NCBI GenBank assembly: GCA_944367045.1
Contig: CALVWI010000003.1
Span: forward strand, 55,311-119,310
DNA from: an uncultured Clostridia bacterium
GTDB taxonomy: Bacteria > Bacillota > Clostridia > Christensenellales > Borkfalkiaceae
Length of the DNA: 64,000 nt
Reading direction: 5' to 3'
The notes below the pieces were generated by a model. That model did not search any database, was not told the DNA's origin, and saw only the letters and a list, made by a program, of their open reading frames with translations. Each line of letters starts with the position of its first letter. Position 1 is the stretch's first letter. Shown piece by piece: positions 53,927 through 62,998 of this stretch. The position numbers were made by a program, and so were the translations under genes.

Positions 53927-54756
53927 GTCTTTTTGTCCGTCGTGAAGTCGGGCATGATCTGCGACTGTGCGGAGATCTCCTGAAAATAGGGATCGTTCGA
54001 AAAGTCGCGCACCTTGGTGTACTCGCCGCCCAGCGCCTCGATGGCGTACTTGAGCTCCTGATATTCGAGGTAGTTGGTCTCGTCGCGGTCGATGTAGTCG
54101 AGGAGCGCGGGGAGCGCGCGGTCATCGCCGTAGCTTGCGAGGTAGCTCGCGTGCATGGGGATGTCGTCGGGTGCGGTACGGAATTCGTTCAAGAGGATGT
54201 TGAACACCTCGTCGTCGCGCTGTTTGCAGCGGGAGAGGATCTCAAGCATATACTCCCGCTCCACGCCCTCGCGGTAGAGGGCGAGCGCGCGGTCCTTGAC
54301 GGCGTCCGCATTGCCCTTTAAGTACTCGGTGACGGTGTCCTTGAGCTCCTCGTCGTCCGTCGAAGTCAGAATGTCGAGATAGACGGGAAGCGCCTTTCTG
54401 CTGCTGCCTGCGAGGTTGACGGAGAGCGTCAGAAGTTCTCCGTCTGTCCCCTTCATGAGCTCAAGAAGCGCATCGGGACAGCCGCGCGATTCGATCTCGC
54501 GGCACAGAAAGTCGGAGACGGCGATCCCCGCCTTGTGATGTTCCTTCAAAGCTTCAACGAGTTCTTCGTCCGTCATGGAGGAATAGTAGCCCTTGGGCGT
54601 CGTGCCGATGCTCTTGATGGTCGTATCCCCGAATTTGCGGTAGAGGCGCGGGATGAGGTCCTCCCATTGCTTTTCGGTGTATTCGCCCGCGTGCTCCTCC
54701 ATATACTCGGAGAGCTTGCGGTCGAAGAGTTCGTCAAAATCGATGAGTCTTTTCAT
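53917..54756 (-). CDS. Uncharacterised helical-repeat protein
   Basis: 279 residues, not recognised. Predicted all-helical, acidic, with repeats of two-helix units (LPVYLDILTSTDDEELKDTV, DRALALYREGVEREYMLEIL, LPALLDYIDRDETNYLEY) that resemble HEAT-type arrays. Starts MKRLIDFDELFDRKLSEYMEEH. 12 bases after the TPR gene and cotranscribed with it, so they probably act together. No signal peptide or membrane helix. Confidence 0.65.
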   Translation of the reverse strand: MKRLIDFDELFDRKLSEYMEEHAGEYTEKQWEDLIPRLYRKFGDTTIKSIGTTPKGYYSSMTDEELVEALKEHHKAGIAVSDFLCREIESRGCPDALLELMKGTDGELLTLSVNLAGSSRKALPVYLDILTSTDDEELKDTVTEYLKGNADAVKDRALALYREGVEREYMLEILSRCKQRDDEVFNILLNEFRTAPDDIPMHASYLASYGDDRALPALLDYIDRDETNYLEYQELKYAIEALGGEYTKVRDFSNDPYFQEISAQSQIMPDFTTDKKTDA

Positions 54757-54768
54757 ATCGTCCCCCTT

Positions 54769-56436
54769 TCAGATGAGAAAGTTGAGTATCTCTTTCACGG
54801 TATGCACGTTGGCGCCGAAGAGCTTTGCGATGTTGTCGATGTTGTTCTCGCCTTCCGAGAGGCGCGCCTCGCGGTAGATGACGGCGGCAAGAGCGTCCTT
54901 TTCGGAGAAGAAGTCGTCCGCGCCCGCATCGACGAGCGTGTAGTTGACGTCCTCGGCAGCATACAGGAGCTTGCGCTCGTTGTCGTCCGCGGAGATGGCG
55001 TAGCGGGAGTAGACCTCGGCAAAGGCCGTGAGGAATTCTTCGGGGCGGCGGCCGTCGAACTCCATCTTGTGCGTATAGAATTCGCGGTAGAAGTTGCAGA
55101 TGACGACGCCGTAGGAGTTGTCCTCGTTGCGCTCGACGAGGTCCTGCATCATGGAGAGCTTGACGAGCTCATCCGCTTCAAAGTCGAGCAGGATCTCGCG
55201 TACGGCGTCGTCCGCGCGGCACTTGACCGCCACCTTCGCCGCGAGCTGCTGGAGCTTCTGATCCCGCCCCTCGAGCTGATCGAAGGCAAGGCGGATGTAG
55301 TTCAAGACCTCCTTCTCGCCGCCGAGGCGCTCGGCCATCTCGGGTTCCACGCCGTCCGCCATCAGGAGGAAGGAGGAGAGCTCCTTGTAGTCCGCATCGG
55401 GCAGGCGGTAGAAGTAGTTGAGCGAAACTTCCTTATCTCCGCGCAGGCGCTCGAGGTAGAGCTTTGCGATGACCTTGCGGGGATAGACGGTCGTCAGCGT
55501 CTCGAGCGAGGAGATGGCGTCCTCCTTCTTTCCAGAGCGGAAGGCCGCGACGGCATGGAACCAGAGGATGTTGTCATCGTACGGCTGCATTCCCTTGAGT
55601 TTGGTGAGCTTTTGATAGGCGTCCTCGTCAAGGCCGGTCTCGCACAGTGCCGTCGCGATGCGGTAGAGGTCCTCCACCGTGTCCGCGTCGATCTTTGCGA
55701 GTTTCTTTCCTACTTCTTTTGCCTCCTCCTTGCGGTCCTGCGCACCTAAAACGGCGCAGTACGTCGTGAGGGCATGGATGTTGTCGGGGTAGTACTCGAG
55801 CATCTTCTCGCACTCCTCGGCAGCGCCCGCCGTGTCCCCCGTGAGCAGCTTGCACATGGCGATGAGCCCGCACGCCGAAGGGAAGTCCGTGCTCTCGGGT
55901 TCGATCTCGGAGAGCACCTCCTTGGCCTTGTCCAGCTCCCCCATCTTGACGAACATCACGCCGCGGCGCAGAAGTTCGGGGTCGGAGACGGTGCCGTCGT
56001 CCGAGTGGACGAGGCGCAGCTGCGGGCGGTGCTCGTCGGGTGCATAGTCCTCTTCGTCATAGTCGGAGGGAGGCGGCGTCTCGCCCGAGACCTCATAGGA
56101 GCGGCGGTAGAAGAGCTCGGCTCTCAGTCCGTCCCCCATGTTGGCAAAGGCGACGGAGAGCCCCTCGTACCCCTCGCCGAAGTCGGCCTCGTTGCAGGTG
56201 TCGAGAAAGCGGAACCACGCGTCCGCGCACGGGATCCAGAGCGAGAGCGACTCGTAGATGTCCGCATAGAGCGCAGAGGCGTCCGCACTCGGCTGATACA
56301 TCTCCGCACGCTTGTTGAGCATGGTGAGCGCCCCCATGTAGTCGCCCGATTCATATCGTTTTTCGGCGGACTCGAGCAAGAACTCGTCGCTGAAGTCCAG
56401 CCGTTGGATGCCGTCGTCCTGTTTTTCTCTTCTCAT
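54769..56436 (-). CDS. Tetratricopeptide-repeat protein
   Basis: 555 residues, cytosolic, TPR-like through the first 350 residues (YESGDYMGALTMLNKRAEMY, PSACGLIAMCKLLTGDTAGAAEECEKML, EDLYRIATALCETGLDEDAYQKL). The C-terminal 200 residues are helical without clear repeats. Overlaps the Hsp33 gene by four bases. Partner of the helical-repeat gene downstream. Function unknown. Confidence 0.75.
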   Translation of the reverse strand: MRREKQDDGIQRLDFSDEFLLESAEKRYESGDYMGALTMLNKRAEMYQPSADASALYADIYESLSLWIPCADAWFRFLDTCNEADFGEGYEGLSVAFANMGDGLRAELFYRRSYEVSGETPPPSDYDEEDYAPDEHRPQLRLVHSDDGTVSDPELLRRGVMFVKMGELDKAKEVLSEIEPESTDFPSACGLIAMCKLLTGDTAGAAEECEKMLEYYPDNIHALTTYCAVLGAQDRKEEAKEVGKKLAKIDADTVEDLYRIATALCETGLDEDAYQKLTKLKGMQPYDDNILWFHAVAAFRSGKKEDAISSLETLTTVYPRKVIAKLYLERLRGDKEVSLNYFYRLPDADYKELSSFLLMADGVEPEMAERLGGEKEVLNYIRLAFDQLEGRDQKLQQLAAKVAVKCRADDAVREILLDFEADELVKLSMMQDLVERNEDNSYGVVICNFYREFYTHKMEFDGRRPEEFLTAFAEVYSRYAISADDNERKLLYAAEDVNYTLVDAGADDFFSEKDALAAVIYREARLSEGENNIDNIAKLFGANVHTVKEILNFLI

Positions 56437-57308
56437 GTGTCCTCCCTGCCGAACATGCGGCAGATATCCGCTTCGTCAAAGCGGTAGTCGGTGTTGCATT
56501 CGTGACAGTGGACGACGATGCCGCCGTCCTCTTTGATGAGCTTCTCCGCCTGCGCCTTCCCGAGGGAGAGTACGGCGCGCTCGGCGCGCTCTCTCGAGCA
56601 AGAACAGCGAAAGACGATGGGCCGCTCGCTCTCTGTCTCCGCCTCGAAGCGCTTTAAGATGCTCTCCGCGCCCTCCTCCTCGATGATGCGGGAGACGGCG
56701 GAGTACTGCTTGATGGCTTCCTCGGCGCGCGTGATGTGCTCGTCCTCCGCGCCAGGAAAGGGCTGTAAAAAGACACCGCCTGCGCCGAGGCACGCCCCGT
56801 CTTTCCCGATGCGGACGCCCAGCGCGATGGCCGTGGGCCGCTGTTCGCTGTAAAAGAAGTAGGAGGAGAAGTCCTCCGCGATCTCTCCCGAGACGAGCGG
56901 GCTCGTGCCGACAAAGGGCAGTCTGTCTCCGTCGTCGCGGACAACGGTGAGCGTGCCGCTCTTTCCCACGCACCCGCCTACGTCGAGCTTCCCGTCCGCA
57001 CGCGGGGGCAGGATGACGTCGGGATGTTCGATGAACCCGCGCATATGCAGCGCGCCGTCGCCCGAGACGGAGATCTTGCCGCCCGGGCCGCCGCCGTCGA
57101 TCTGAACGGTGAGCGTGCTCTCGTCCGATTTGAGCCAGCTGCAGAGGTACGCCGCCGCCGTGAAGGTGCGGCCGAGCGCCGCCGCCGCGACGGGCGAGAG
57201 ATGATGGCGCGCGATCGCCTCATTCACGAGCGCGGTCGTATCGAGCACGGCGAGGGAGATATCCCCCCACGCAATGGCACGGTAGATGGTACTTACGGTT
57301 TTCGGCAT
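56433..57308 (-). CDS. hslO: Redox-regulated chaperone Hsp33
   Basis: Holdase activated by oxidative unfolding. 291 residues, complete. The C-terminal zinc site CSC (FRCSCSRERAERAV) and CxxC (VVHCHECNTDYRF) is intact. N-terminal RAIAWGDISLAVLDTTALVNEA and GGPGGKISV segments are conserved. Overlaps both neighbours by 4 and 16 bases in an operon. Confidence 0.94.
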   Translation of the reverse strand: MPKTVSTIYRAIAWGDISLAVLDTTALVNEAIARHHLSPVAAAALGRTFTAAAYLCSWLKSDESTLTVQIDGGGPGGKISVSGDGALHMRGFIEHPDVILPPRADGKLDVGGCVGKSGTLTVVRDDGDRLPFVGTSPLVSGEIAEDFSSYFFYSEQRPTAIALGVRIGKDGACLGAGGVFLQPFPGAEDEHITRAEEAIKQYSAVSRIIEEEGAESILKRFEAETESERPIVFRCSCSRERAERAVLSLGKAQAEKLIKEDGGIVVHCHECNTDYRFDEADICRMFGREDT

Positions 57309-58030
57309 AGAAAGTTGATCCGGTCGCTCCCCTCTTTCCCTTCGCCGAGGTGCCCCTCGACGCGGATGAGCTCGAAGCCCGCCCTTTGAAGCGCGGCCGA
57401 AACGTCCTCCTCTTCATGGATATATTGGGTATGGTGTTCGTCGAAGCGGTCGTACGCGCCGTCCTTCCTTTTGACGAACAGAGTGACGTCCATCTCTACC
57501 TTGTCTCCTGCAAGGGAATTGAAAGAGAGATAGGTCACTTCGTCGCGGTCGTCACAGGAGACAGTATCTGCAACTTTTTTGCGCAGTTTGTACGGCGAGC
57601 TCAGATCGAGCCAAAAGATCCCGCCCTTTTCAAGCGCTTTTAAGACGTGCGTGAACGCCGCCGGAAGTTTCTTTTGCGGAATGTAGTTGAAACAGTCGTT
57701 GGGCGAGAGGATGAAGTCGTACTTTTTGGGCGCTTTGAGAGCTGCGGCGTCGGCGAGGAAGAAGGGAATACGCAGCCCCTCCTCGCGGGCGAGCTCCTCC
57801 CCCTTGGTGAGCATGGCGGGCGAGATGTCCGTCCCCTCCATCGAGTACCCCGCTTTCGCGAGCGCACGGCAGAAAGCGCCGCTCCCGCAGCCGAGCTCGA
57901 GCCCGCACTTCCCCGCATGGAGAGACGCGAGCCCGTCAATAAAATACTGCGACCATGAAGCATAGTCGCAGTCGTCATTCAAGTATTCGAACCACTCGGC
58001 GAGCGGACCGTAAGCTTGCTTCATATTCAT
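57293..58030 (-). CDS. SAM-dependent methyltransferase, class I
   Basis: 245 residues from ATG 58030, sharing bases with the upstream stop. Motif I is GLELGCGSGAFCRALAKAG, followed by GTDISPAML and FILSPNDCFNYI. C-terminal barrel-like part (MDVTLFVKRKDGAYDRFDEHH) is seen in small-molecule methyltransferases. Substrate unknown. Confidence 0.85.
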   Translation of the reverse strand: MNMKQAYGPLAEWFEYLNDDCDYASWSQYFIDGLASLHAGKCGLELGCGSGAFCRALAKAGYSMEGTDISPAMLTKGEELAREEGLRIPFFLADAAALKAPKKYDFILSPNDCFNYIPQKKLPAAFTHVLKALEKGGIFWLDLSSPYKLRKKVADTVSCDDRDEVTYLSFNSLAGDKVEMDVTLFVKRKDGAYDRFDEHHTQYIHEEEDVSAALQRAGFELIRVEGHLGEGKEGSDRINFLCRKP

Positions 58031-59340
58031 CAACGCTTGTTGAGCATCTTGGGCGCCTTTTTGAGCTTGCCCTTCTTTTTCTTCTTGTCGTCGTCCTCAA
58101 GCGCGCGCTCGAGTTCTTCGAACTGCTTGTTGTACTCGACGTACTGTTCGTCGTTCTCGTGCTCCTTCGCGTACGCCTTTGCGTCCTCGTCGATGGCGTC
58201 CTTGCTCTCCTTGAGGCGCTGAAGGTCCTCTCTCGAGAAGGAATCGGGGAGCTGATACACTTCGAGGTCGTCATCGAGCGGCTTGATGGGACGGCTGACG
58301 AGCTGGCTCTTGCCCTGCGCTAAGATCATGCGGCGGTATTCGCGCACGGCCTCCGAACTTTCTCCCTGCGTCTGAGGGGCGCTGCCGCCGATCTTGTCCT
58401 CCTTGGGCGTGCGGCTGTAGAGACCGCGGCCCGTCTTGACGCCGAGGCTGGGGTTGACGAACTTATCGAACGCCCACTGCGAGTAGTCCATCCAGACGAG
58501 CATCGCATAGGAGAGCCCGAAGAGCAGCATCACGATGACGGCGATGACGACGATGAAGCTGATGCCCGTAAAGAGAAGTGCCACGGGGATGAGCGCGACG
58601 ACGGCAAAGAACACCGTCTGCGGGAAGGTGGCGACCGTCATGACGACCGCATTGCGGAAGAGCGCCCAAGGGCCCTGCTTGTAGTTGATGCCGAGGGAGA
58701 TCATCCATAGCGCGATGAGACCCATGAGTGCGACGAGCACATACCCCACGACTTTTGAGACGACCATCCATACGGGCGCGACGTCCATGGCGATGCACCA
58801 GTTGGCGAGATTGCCCATCGTCTGCGCCACGAAGAGCGTGATCGTAAACAGGAAGACCGCTTCGACGACGTTCCAGAAGTTGCGGCGGATGCCGCGCACA
58901 AAGTCGTTGGCGACGAAGATGCCCTCCGTCCAGATGAGGTTGCGGATGATATACATGCCGCCCGAAAGACCGACGGCCGCGATGAGCCCCGCCACGATGA
59001 AGAGCGCAAAGAAGATGAGATCGTTCTGGAAGGCCGTCCATTCCGCGACGCCCACGACGTTGGGGATGACGGGATAGCCGACGCCGAGGCCGGAACCGTA
59101 GGGCCCGATCATATCCTGCGCCGAATTGACGAGCAGACGCCAGACATAAACAAGGATGAGCGGGATGAAGGTGATGAGCGTCAGAAGATTGACGAGCATG
59201 AGGCGCCCGAACCTCCCCTTCATGATGTCCCAAAACAGTTGCCAGCGGTTGGTGGGAAGCGTACTGCGGGCGTAGTCCTCGCTGCGTTCCTTCCCTTCCA
59301 GCCAACGGGCAACGAGGCCCTTGCGTTCTCTGTCTGCCAT
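58030..59340 (-). CDS. Polytopic membrane protein, YesL/DUF624-like
   Basis: 436 residues from ATG 59340 (MADRERKGLVARWLEGKE), RBS GAGGAGA. N-terminal NRWQLFWDIMKGRFGRLMLVNLLTLI and FVANDFVRGIRRNFW match YesL/DUF624. About six membrane helices to residue 300. A charged cytoplasmic C-terminal tail of about 130 residues ends in Lys-rich coiled coil (EDDDKKKKKGKLKKAPKM). Head of the operon containing the methyltransferase, Hsp33 and TPR genes. Confidence 0.75.
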   Translation of the reverse strand: MADRERKGLVARWLEGKERSEDYARSTLPTNRWQLFWDIMKGRFGRLMLVNLLTLITFIPLILVYVWRLLVNSAQDMIGPYGSGLGVGYPVIPNVVGVAEWTAFQNDLIFFALFIVAGLIAAVGLSGGMYIIRNLIWTEGIFVANDFVRGIRRNFWNVVEAVFLFTITLFVAQTMGNLANWCIAMDVAPVWMVVSKVVGYVLVALMGLIALWMISLGINYKQGPWALFRNAVVMTVATFPQTVFFAVVALIPVALLFTGISFIVVIAVIVMLLFGLSYAMLVWMDYSQWAFDKFVNPSLGVKTGRGLYSRTPKEDKIGGSAPQTQGESSEAVREYRRMILAQGKSQLVSRPIKPLDDDLEVYQLPDSFSREDLQRLKESKDAIDEDAKAYAKEHENDEQYVEYNKQFEELERALEDDDKKKKKGKLKKAPKMLNKR

Positions 59341-59396
59341 ATGTTTCTCCTCGGAAATAAGCGAATGTAACTTGGGGCGAAAACCCCGATGAGAGT

Positions 59397-59425
59397 ATTT
59401 TAACACGAATCGGAAAATATTTCAA
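59397..59425 (-). promoter_or_regulatory. SigmaA promoter of the membrane protein-Hsp33 operon
   Basis: Minus strand TTGAAA (59425-59420), 17 bp, TAAAAT (59402-59397); a small GGGG/CCCC hairpin lies in the leader. Confidence 0.75.
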
Positions 59426-59444
59426 CTGTTCAAGGGGAAATTCT

Positions 59445-59473
59445 TTGACTTTTCACAGGGCATATGATAAAAT
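59445..59473 (+). promoter_or_regulatory. SigmaA promoter of the asd-dapA-dapB operon
   Basis: TTGACT (59445-59450), 17 bp, TAAAAT (59468-59473), directly before the riboswitch. Confidence 0.75.
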
Positions 59474-59476
59474 AAG

Positions 59477-59660
59477 GGCGCTGAGAAGAGGAGCGGCCGA
59501 ACAAGAGTACTGCTTTTGAGGAAGAGAGGCTTCCGAAGAGAGAGCGGGAAAGGGTATCGCCGCCGAAACGGATGTGCGTCCTCTCGCCTTCCGTTGGGAA
59601 TAAGGGAGAATACCTTTATTACTGTCACCGCGGTGATGCGCTTTCGGCGGGCCCGATGAG
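59477..59660 (+). ncRNA. Lysine riboswitch (L-box)
   Basis: About 180 bases with the conserved core pieces in order: GGCGCTGAGAAG-type P1/P2 start, AAGAGTA, GAAAGGGTATCGCCGCCGAA, ACGGATG, GTTGGGAATA, ACTGTCACCGCGGTGATGCG. The two ends can pair to close P1. It precedes a terminator and lysine-pathway genes, as in other Bacillota. Lysine binding should favour termination. Confidence 0.9.
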
Positions 59661-59677
59661 GGGAACGAGAAAATGCA

Positions 59678-59703
59678 GGCGGTGAAAGTTCACCGCCTTT
59701 TTT
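59678..59703 (+). terminator. Expression-platform terminator of the lysine riboswitch
   Basis: Nine-pair stem GGCGGTGAA/TTCACCGCC, two-base loop, six T, 43 bases before the asd start. Confidence 0.88.
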
Positions 59704-59746
59704 GCAAGTCTTTTTTTATAAGCATATTATCAAAGGAGCCACATTC

Positions 59747-60832
59747 ATGAAGCAACTGCACTATAACGTCGCCGTCGTCGGCGCAACGGGCATGGTCGGT
59801 CAGCGCTTTGTCACGCTGCTCGAAGGCCACCCCTGGTTCACCCCCGTCGCCCTGCTTGCGAGCGCACGCTCTGCCGGCAAGACCTATGAGGAGGCGGTCG
59901 GTCATAAGTGGGCGATGACCCGCCCCATCCCCGAGTACGCCAAGAAGATGGTCGTCCTCGATGCCACGGCGGATGCGGAGAGCCTTGTCGGCAAGGTCGA
60001 CTTCGTGTTCTGCGCCGTCGATATGAAGAAGGAGGAGATCCGCGCCCTCGAGGAAAAGTATGCAAAGCTCGAGATCCCCGTCGTCTCCAACAACTCGGCG
60101 CACCGCTTCACGCCCGACGTTCCCATGATCATTCCCGAGGTCAACCCCGAGCACCTCGAAATCATCCCCGCACAGAGGAAGCGCCTTCAGACCAAGCGCG
60201 GCTTCATCGCCGTCAAGAGCAACTGCTCGCTGCAGTCCTATGTTCCCCTCCTTCACCCGCTGAAGAAGTTCGGCATCGAGGCATGCGCCGTCTGCACCTA
60301 TCAGGCTATTTCGGGCGCGGGCAAGACCTTTGAGACTATGCCCGAGATCGTCGACAACGTCATTCCCTACATCGGCGGCGAGGAGGAAAAGAGCGAGAAG
60401 GAGCCCCTCAAGATCTGGGGCAATATCGAGGGAGACAAGATCGTTCCCGCCGAGGGCCCCGTCATCACGGCGCAGTGCCTCAGAGTTCCCGTCTCGGACG
60501 GCCACACGGCGGCGGTGTTCGTGAAGTTTCAAAATAAGCCCGCGAAGGAAGAGATCCTCGCAGAATGGGCGGCCTTCAAGGGCGAGCCGCAGGAGCTCGA
60601 GCTTCCCTCCGCTCCCAAGCAGTTCCTCCATTACTTCGAGGAGGACAACCGCCCGCAGCCCAAGCTCGACAGGATGCTTGAGAACGGCATGGCGGTGAGC
60701 GCCGGCAGATTGCGTGACGATGCGCTCTTTGACTACCGCTTCGTGGGGCTCTCCCACAACACGCTGCGCGGTGCGGCGGGCGGCGCTGTGCTGCTTGCAG
60801 AGCTGCTTGCAGCCAAGGGATATTTTGACTGA
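59747..60832 (+). CDS. asd: Aspartate-semialdehyde dehydrogenase, archaeal/fungal-type
   Basis: Makes aspartate semialdehyde for lysine, DAP and threonine synthesis. ATG 59747 after AAAGGAG, 361 residues. NADP-binding GATGMVGQRF, VVSNNSAHR, and the active-site Cys in SNCSLQSYV. Length and SNNSAHR place it in the type found in archaea and fungi, which some Clostridia also carry. First gene under the lysine riboswitch. Confidence 0.95.
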   Translation: MKQLHYNVAVVGATGMVGQRFVTLLEGHPWFTPVALLASARSAGKTYEEAVGHKWAMTRPIPEYAKKMVVLDATADAESLVGKVDFVFCAVDMKKEEIRALEEKYAKLEIPVVSNNSAHRFTPDVPMIIPEVNPEHLEIIPAQRKRLQTKRGFIAVKSNCSLQSYVPLLHPLKKFGIEACAVCTYQAISGAGKTFETMPEIVDNVIPYIGGEEEKSEKEPLKIWGNIEGDKIVPAEGPVITAQCLRVPVSDGHTAAVFVKFQNKPAKEEILAEWAAFKGEPQELELPSAPKQFLHYFEEDNRPQPKLDRMLENGMAVSAGRLRDDALFDYRFVGLSHNTLRGAAGGAVLLAELLAAKGYFD

Positions 60833-60865
60833 GACCGCCATTCGGCGTCAAACAGGGAGGAGACA

Positions 60866-61756
60866 ATGACCGGATTTTTGAGAGGCTCTGCAACGGCGAT
60901 GATCACCCCGTTCAACGAGAACGGCGTCGATCTTGCATCGTTCGGCGAGATGATGGAGTACCAGATCGCGGGCGGGACGAAGGCGCTCATCGTGCTCGGC
61001 ACGACGGGCGAACCCGCCATCATGACCGAAGAGGAGAAGGAATCGCTCATCCGCTATGCCGTCGAAAAGGCGGCGGGGCGCGTCAAGATCGTCATCGGCA
61101 CGGGCAGCAACAACACGAAGAAGGCGGTCGAGGGCACCATCCGTGCAGAAAAAATGGGTGCGGACGGCATCCTCGCGGTCACGCCCTACTACAACAAGTG
61201 CACGCAGAACGGCCTTGTCGCCTACTACCGCGCCATCGCGGAGGCGACCACCCTTCCCGTCATCTGCTACAACGTTCCGGGCCGCACGGGCGTCAACATC
61301 CTGCCCGAGACGATGGCGAAGATCGCCGAGATCCCCAACATTGCAGGCATCAAGGAGGCGAGCGGCAACATGGCGCAGGTGCTGGAGACGGCGCGCCTCA
61401 TCCGCGGCAAGTGCGACCTCTATTCGGGCGAGGATGCGCTCAACATGCCCATTCTGGCGGCGGGCGGCACGGCGGTCATCTCCGTCGTCTCCAACATCGC
61501 CCCCAAGGCTGTCAAGGAGCTGTGCGACGCCGTTCTCGCGGGCGACCTGAAGCGCGCCAATGAGTGCAACGACAAGCTCATCCCGCTCTCCAAGGCGTGC
61601 TTCATTGAGGTCAACCCTATCCCCGCCAAGGCGGGCATGAACGCCCTCGGCTTCAAGGCGGGCATTCCCCGCGCGCCCCTTACGGAGATCGAGGAGGCAC
61701 ACCGCGAAGTGCTCATCAAAACCATGAAAGACTTCGGGCTGGAGGTGAAGGCATGA
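60866..61756 (+). CDS. dapA: 4-hydroxy-tetrahydrodipicolinate synthase
   Basis: Condenses pyruvate with aspartate semialdehyde. 296 residues: GTTGEPAIMTEEEK, VTPYYNKCTQNG with the Tyr, and IAGIKEASGNMAQ with the Schiff-base Lys. RBS GGGAGGAG. Overlaps dapB by ATGA. Confidence 0.97.
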   Translation: MTGFLRGSATAMITPFNENGVDLASFGEMMEYQIAGGTKALIVLGTTGEPAIMTEEEKESLIRYAVEKAAGRVKIVIGTGSNNTKKAVEGTIRAEKMGADGILAVTPYYNKCTQNGLVAYYRAIAEATTLPVICYNVPGRTGVNILPETMAKIAEIPNIAGIKEASGNMAQVLETARLIRGKCDLYSGEDALNMPILAAGGTAVISVVSNIAPKAVKELCDAVLAGDLKRANECNDKLIPLSKACFIEVNPIPAKAGMNALGFKAGIPRAPLTEIEEAHREVLIKTMKDFGLEVKA

Positions 61757-62505
61757 ACGTCGTTCTCTGCGGCGCGTGCGGCCGCATGGGCAGAAACGTT
61801 GCCGAGGCCTGCCGTGAGCGCGGCGTCACCGTGACGGCGGGCGTCGACGTCGTCCCTTCCCCTATGCCCTTCCCCGTCTATACCTCCTTTGCGGACGTCA
61901 AGGAGCCTGCGGACGTCGTCATCGACTTCTCCCCCGCTTCCTCTGTGATGGAGCGCCTTGCGTTCTGCAAGGAGCGGAAGATCGGCATCGTCATTGCGGG
62001 CACGGCGTTCTCCGACGAGGACGAGGCGCTCATCAACGAGGCCGCGAAGGACATCCCCGTGTTCCAGACGGGCAACCTCTCCGTGGGCGTCAATCTCCTG
62101 CAGATGCTTGCAAAGAAGGCGGCGGAGGTGCTCGGCGACGGCTTTGACGCGGAGATCATCGAGCGCCACCACAACCAGAAGAAGGACGCCCCCTCGGGCA
62201 CGGCGCTCATGCTTGCAAAGAGCGTCAACGAGGGCTTCGGCGGCGACAAGGAGAACGTCTACGGGCGGCACGGGCTGGTCGGCGCGCGCAAGAAGAGCGA
62301 GATCGGCATCCACGCCGTGCGCGGCGGTACCATCGTCGGCGAGCATGAGGTCATGTTTGCGGGGCAGGACGAGATCGTCACCCTCTCCCATTCGGCACGC
62401 AGCCGCATGGTGTTCGCGCAGGGTGCGCTCCGCGCCGCGGCCTGGCTCATCGCTCGACCCGCGGGAAAGTATGACATGAACGATCTCCTTCGCGACGTTC
62501 TCTGA
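61753..62505 (+). CDS. dapB: 4-hydroxy-tetrahydrodipicolinate reductase
   Basis: Third step of lysine/DAP synthesis and the source of dipicolinate for spores. 250 residues: N-terminal GACGRMGRNV nucleotide-binding motif and ERHHNQKKDAPSGTA substrate motif. lysA, the last gene, lies separately at 16905. Confidence 0.96.
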   Translation: MNVVLCGACGRMGRNVAEACRERGVTVTAGVDVVPSPMPFPVYTSFADVKEPADVVIDFSPASSVMERLAFCKERKIGIVIAGTAFSDEDEALINEAAKDIPVFQTGNLSVGVNLLQMLAKKAAEVLGDGFDAEIIERHHNQKKDAPSGTALMLAKSVNEGFGGDKENVYGRHGLVGARKKSEIGIHAVRGGTIVGEHEVMFAGQDEIVTLSHSARSRMVFAQGALRAAAWLIARPAGKYDMNDLLRDVL

Positions 62506-62553
62506 GATTCCGAAAAAAAGGCGTCGAAATTTACAAAAATGTGCGAATATCGC

Positions 62554-62582
62554 TTGACTTGAGCGCGGCTTTTTGGTATGAT
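62554..62582 (+). promoter_or_regulatory. Promoter of the tRNA-Thr gene
   Basis: TTGACT (62554-62559), 17 bp, TATGAT (62577-62582). Confidence 0.82.
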
Positions 62583-62628
62583 ATACAAGCTGTGACGCGG
62601 GTGACTGCGGCTCAGGAAAAGCGAATAT

Positions 62629-62704
<76 letters not shown>

Positions 62705-62726
62705 TCGTCGCCGCAAGGCGCATTTT

Positions 62727-62763
62727 GCAACAGGGCAGGAAAATTCCTGCCCTGTTGCTTTTT
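62727..62763 (+). terminator. Rho-independent terminator of the tRNA transcript
   Basis: Fifteen-pair perfect stem GCAACAGGGCAGGAA/TTCCTGCCCTGTTGC, then CTTTTT-type tail. Confidence 0.92.
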
Positions 62764-62780
62764 ACGCCTGCGCCTCCTCT

Positions 62781-62817
62781 TCCCAAAAAATCTTTGCAAA
62801 GCAAATCTTTTTTGGGA
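62781..62817 (+). other. Long inverted repeat after the tRNA terminator
   Basis: TCCCAAAAAA / TTTTTTGGGA ten-base arms with an inner TTTGC/GCAAA stem and a TC mismatch on each side. Reads as a terminator-like hairpin in either direction. Purpose unclear. Confidence 0.6.
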
Positions 62818-62869
62818 GCCCTGTTTGCCCCTATCAGCGAGCAGCTATTTCGTACAACAGAGACATAAC

Positions 62870-62895
62870 GGCGGTCTTCGGGCCGCCTTTTGTTT
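62870..62895 (+). terminator. Terminator with TTCG tetraloop
   Basis: GGCGGTC/GGCCGCC seven-pair stem (one G-U) closed by TTCG, followed by TTTTGTTTT. The coding-like frame across 62635-62868 covers the tRNA and is not a gene. Confidence 0.8.
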
Positions 62896-62926
62896 TGCAG
62901 ATTTGCGAAATCCCCTCTTCTCGTTG

Positions 62927-62959
62927 AAAAGGCCGCCCTCGGATGAGAGCGGCCTTTTT
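62927..62959. terminator. Bidirectional terminator before the metal transporter genes
   Basis: AAAAGGCCGC / GCGGCCTTTTT hairpin; the minus-strand side ends the transporter operon about 40 bases after its last stop codon. Confidence 0.75.
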
Positions 62960-62998
62960 CAAGTCCAATATAGCAATAATAAAGTCCAACAGCAAGTT

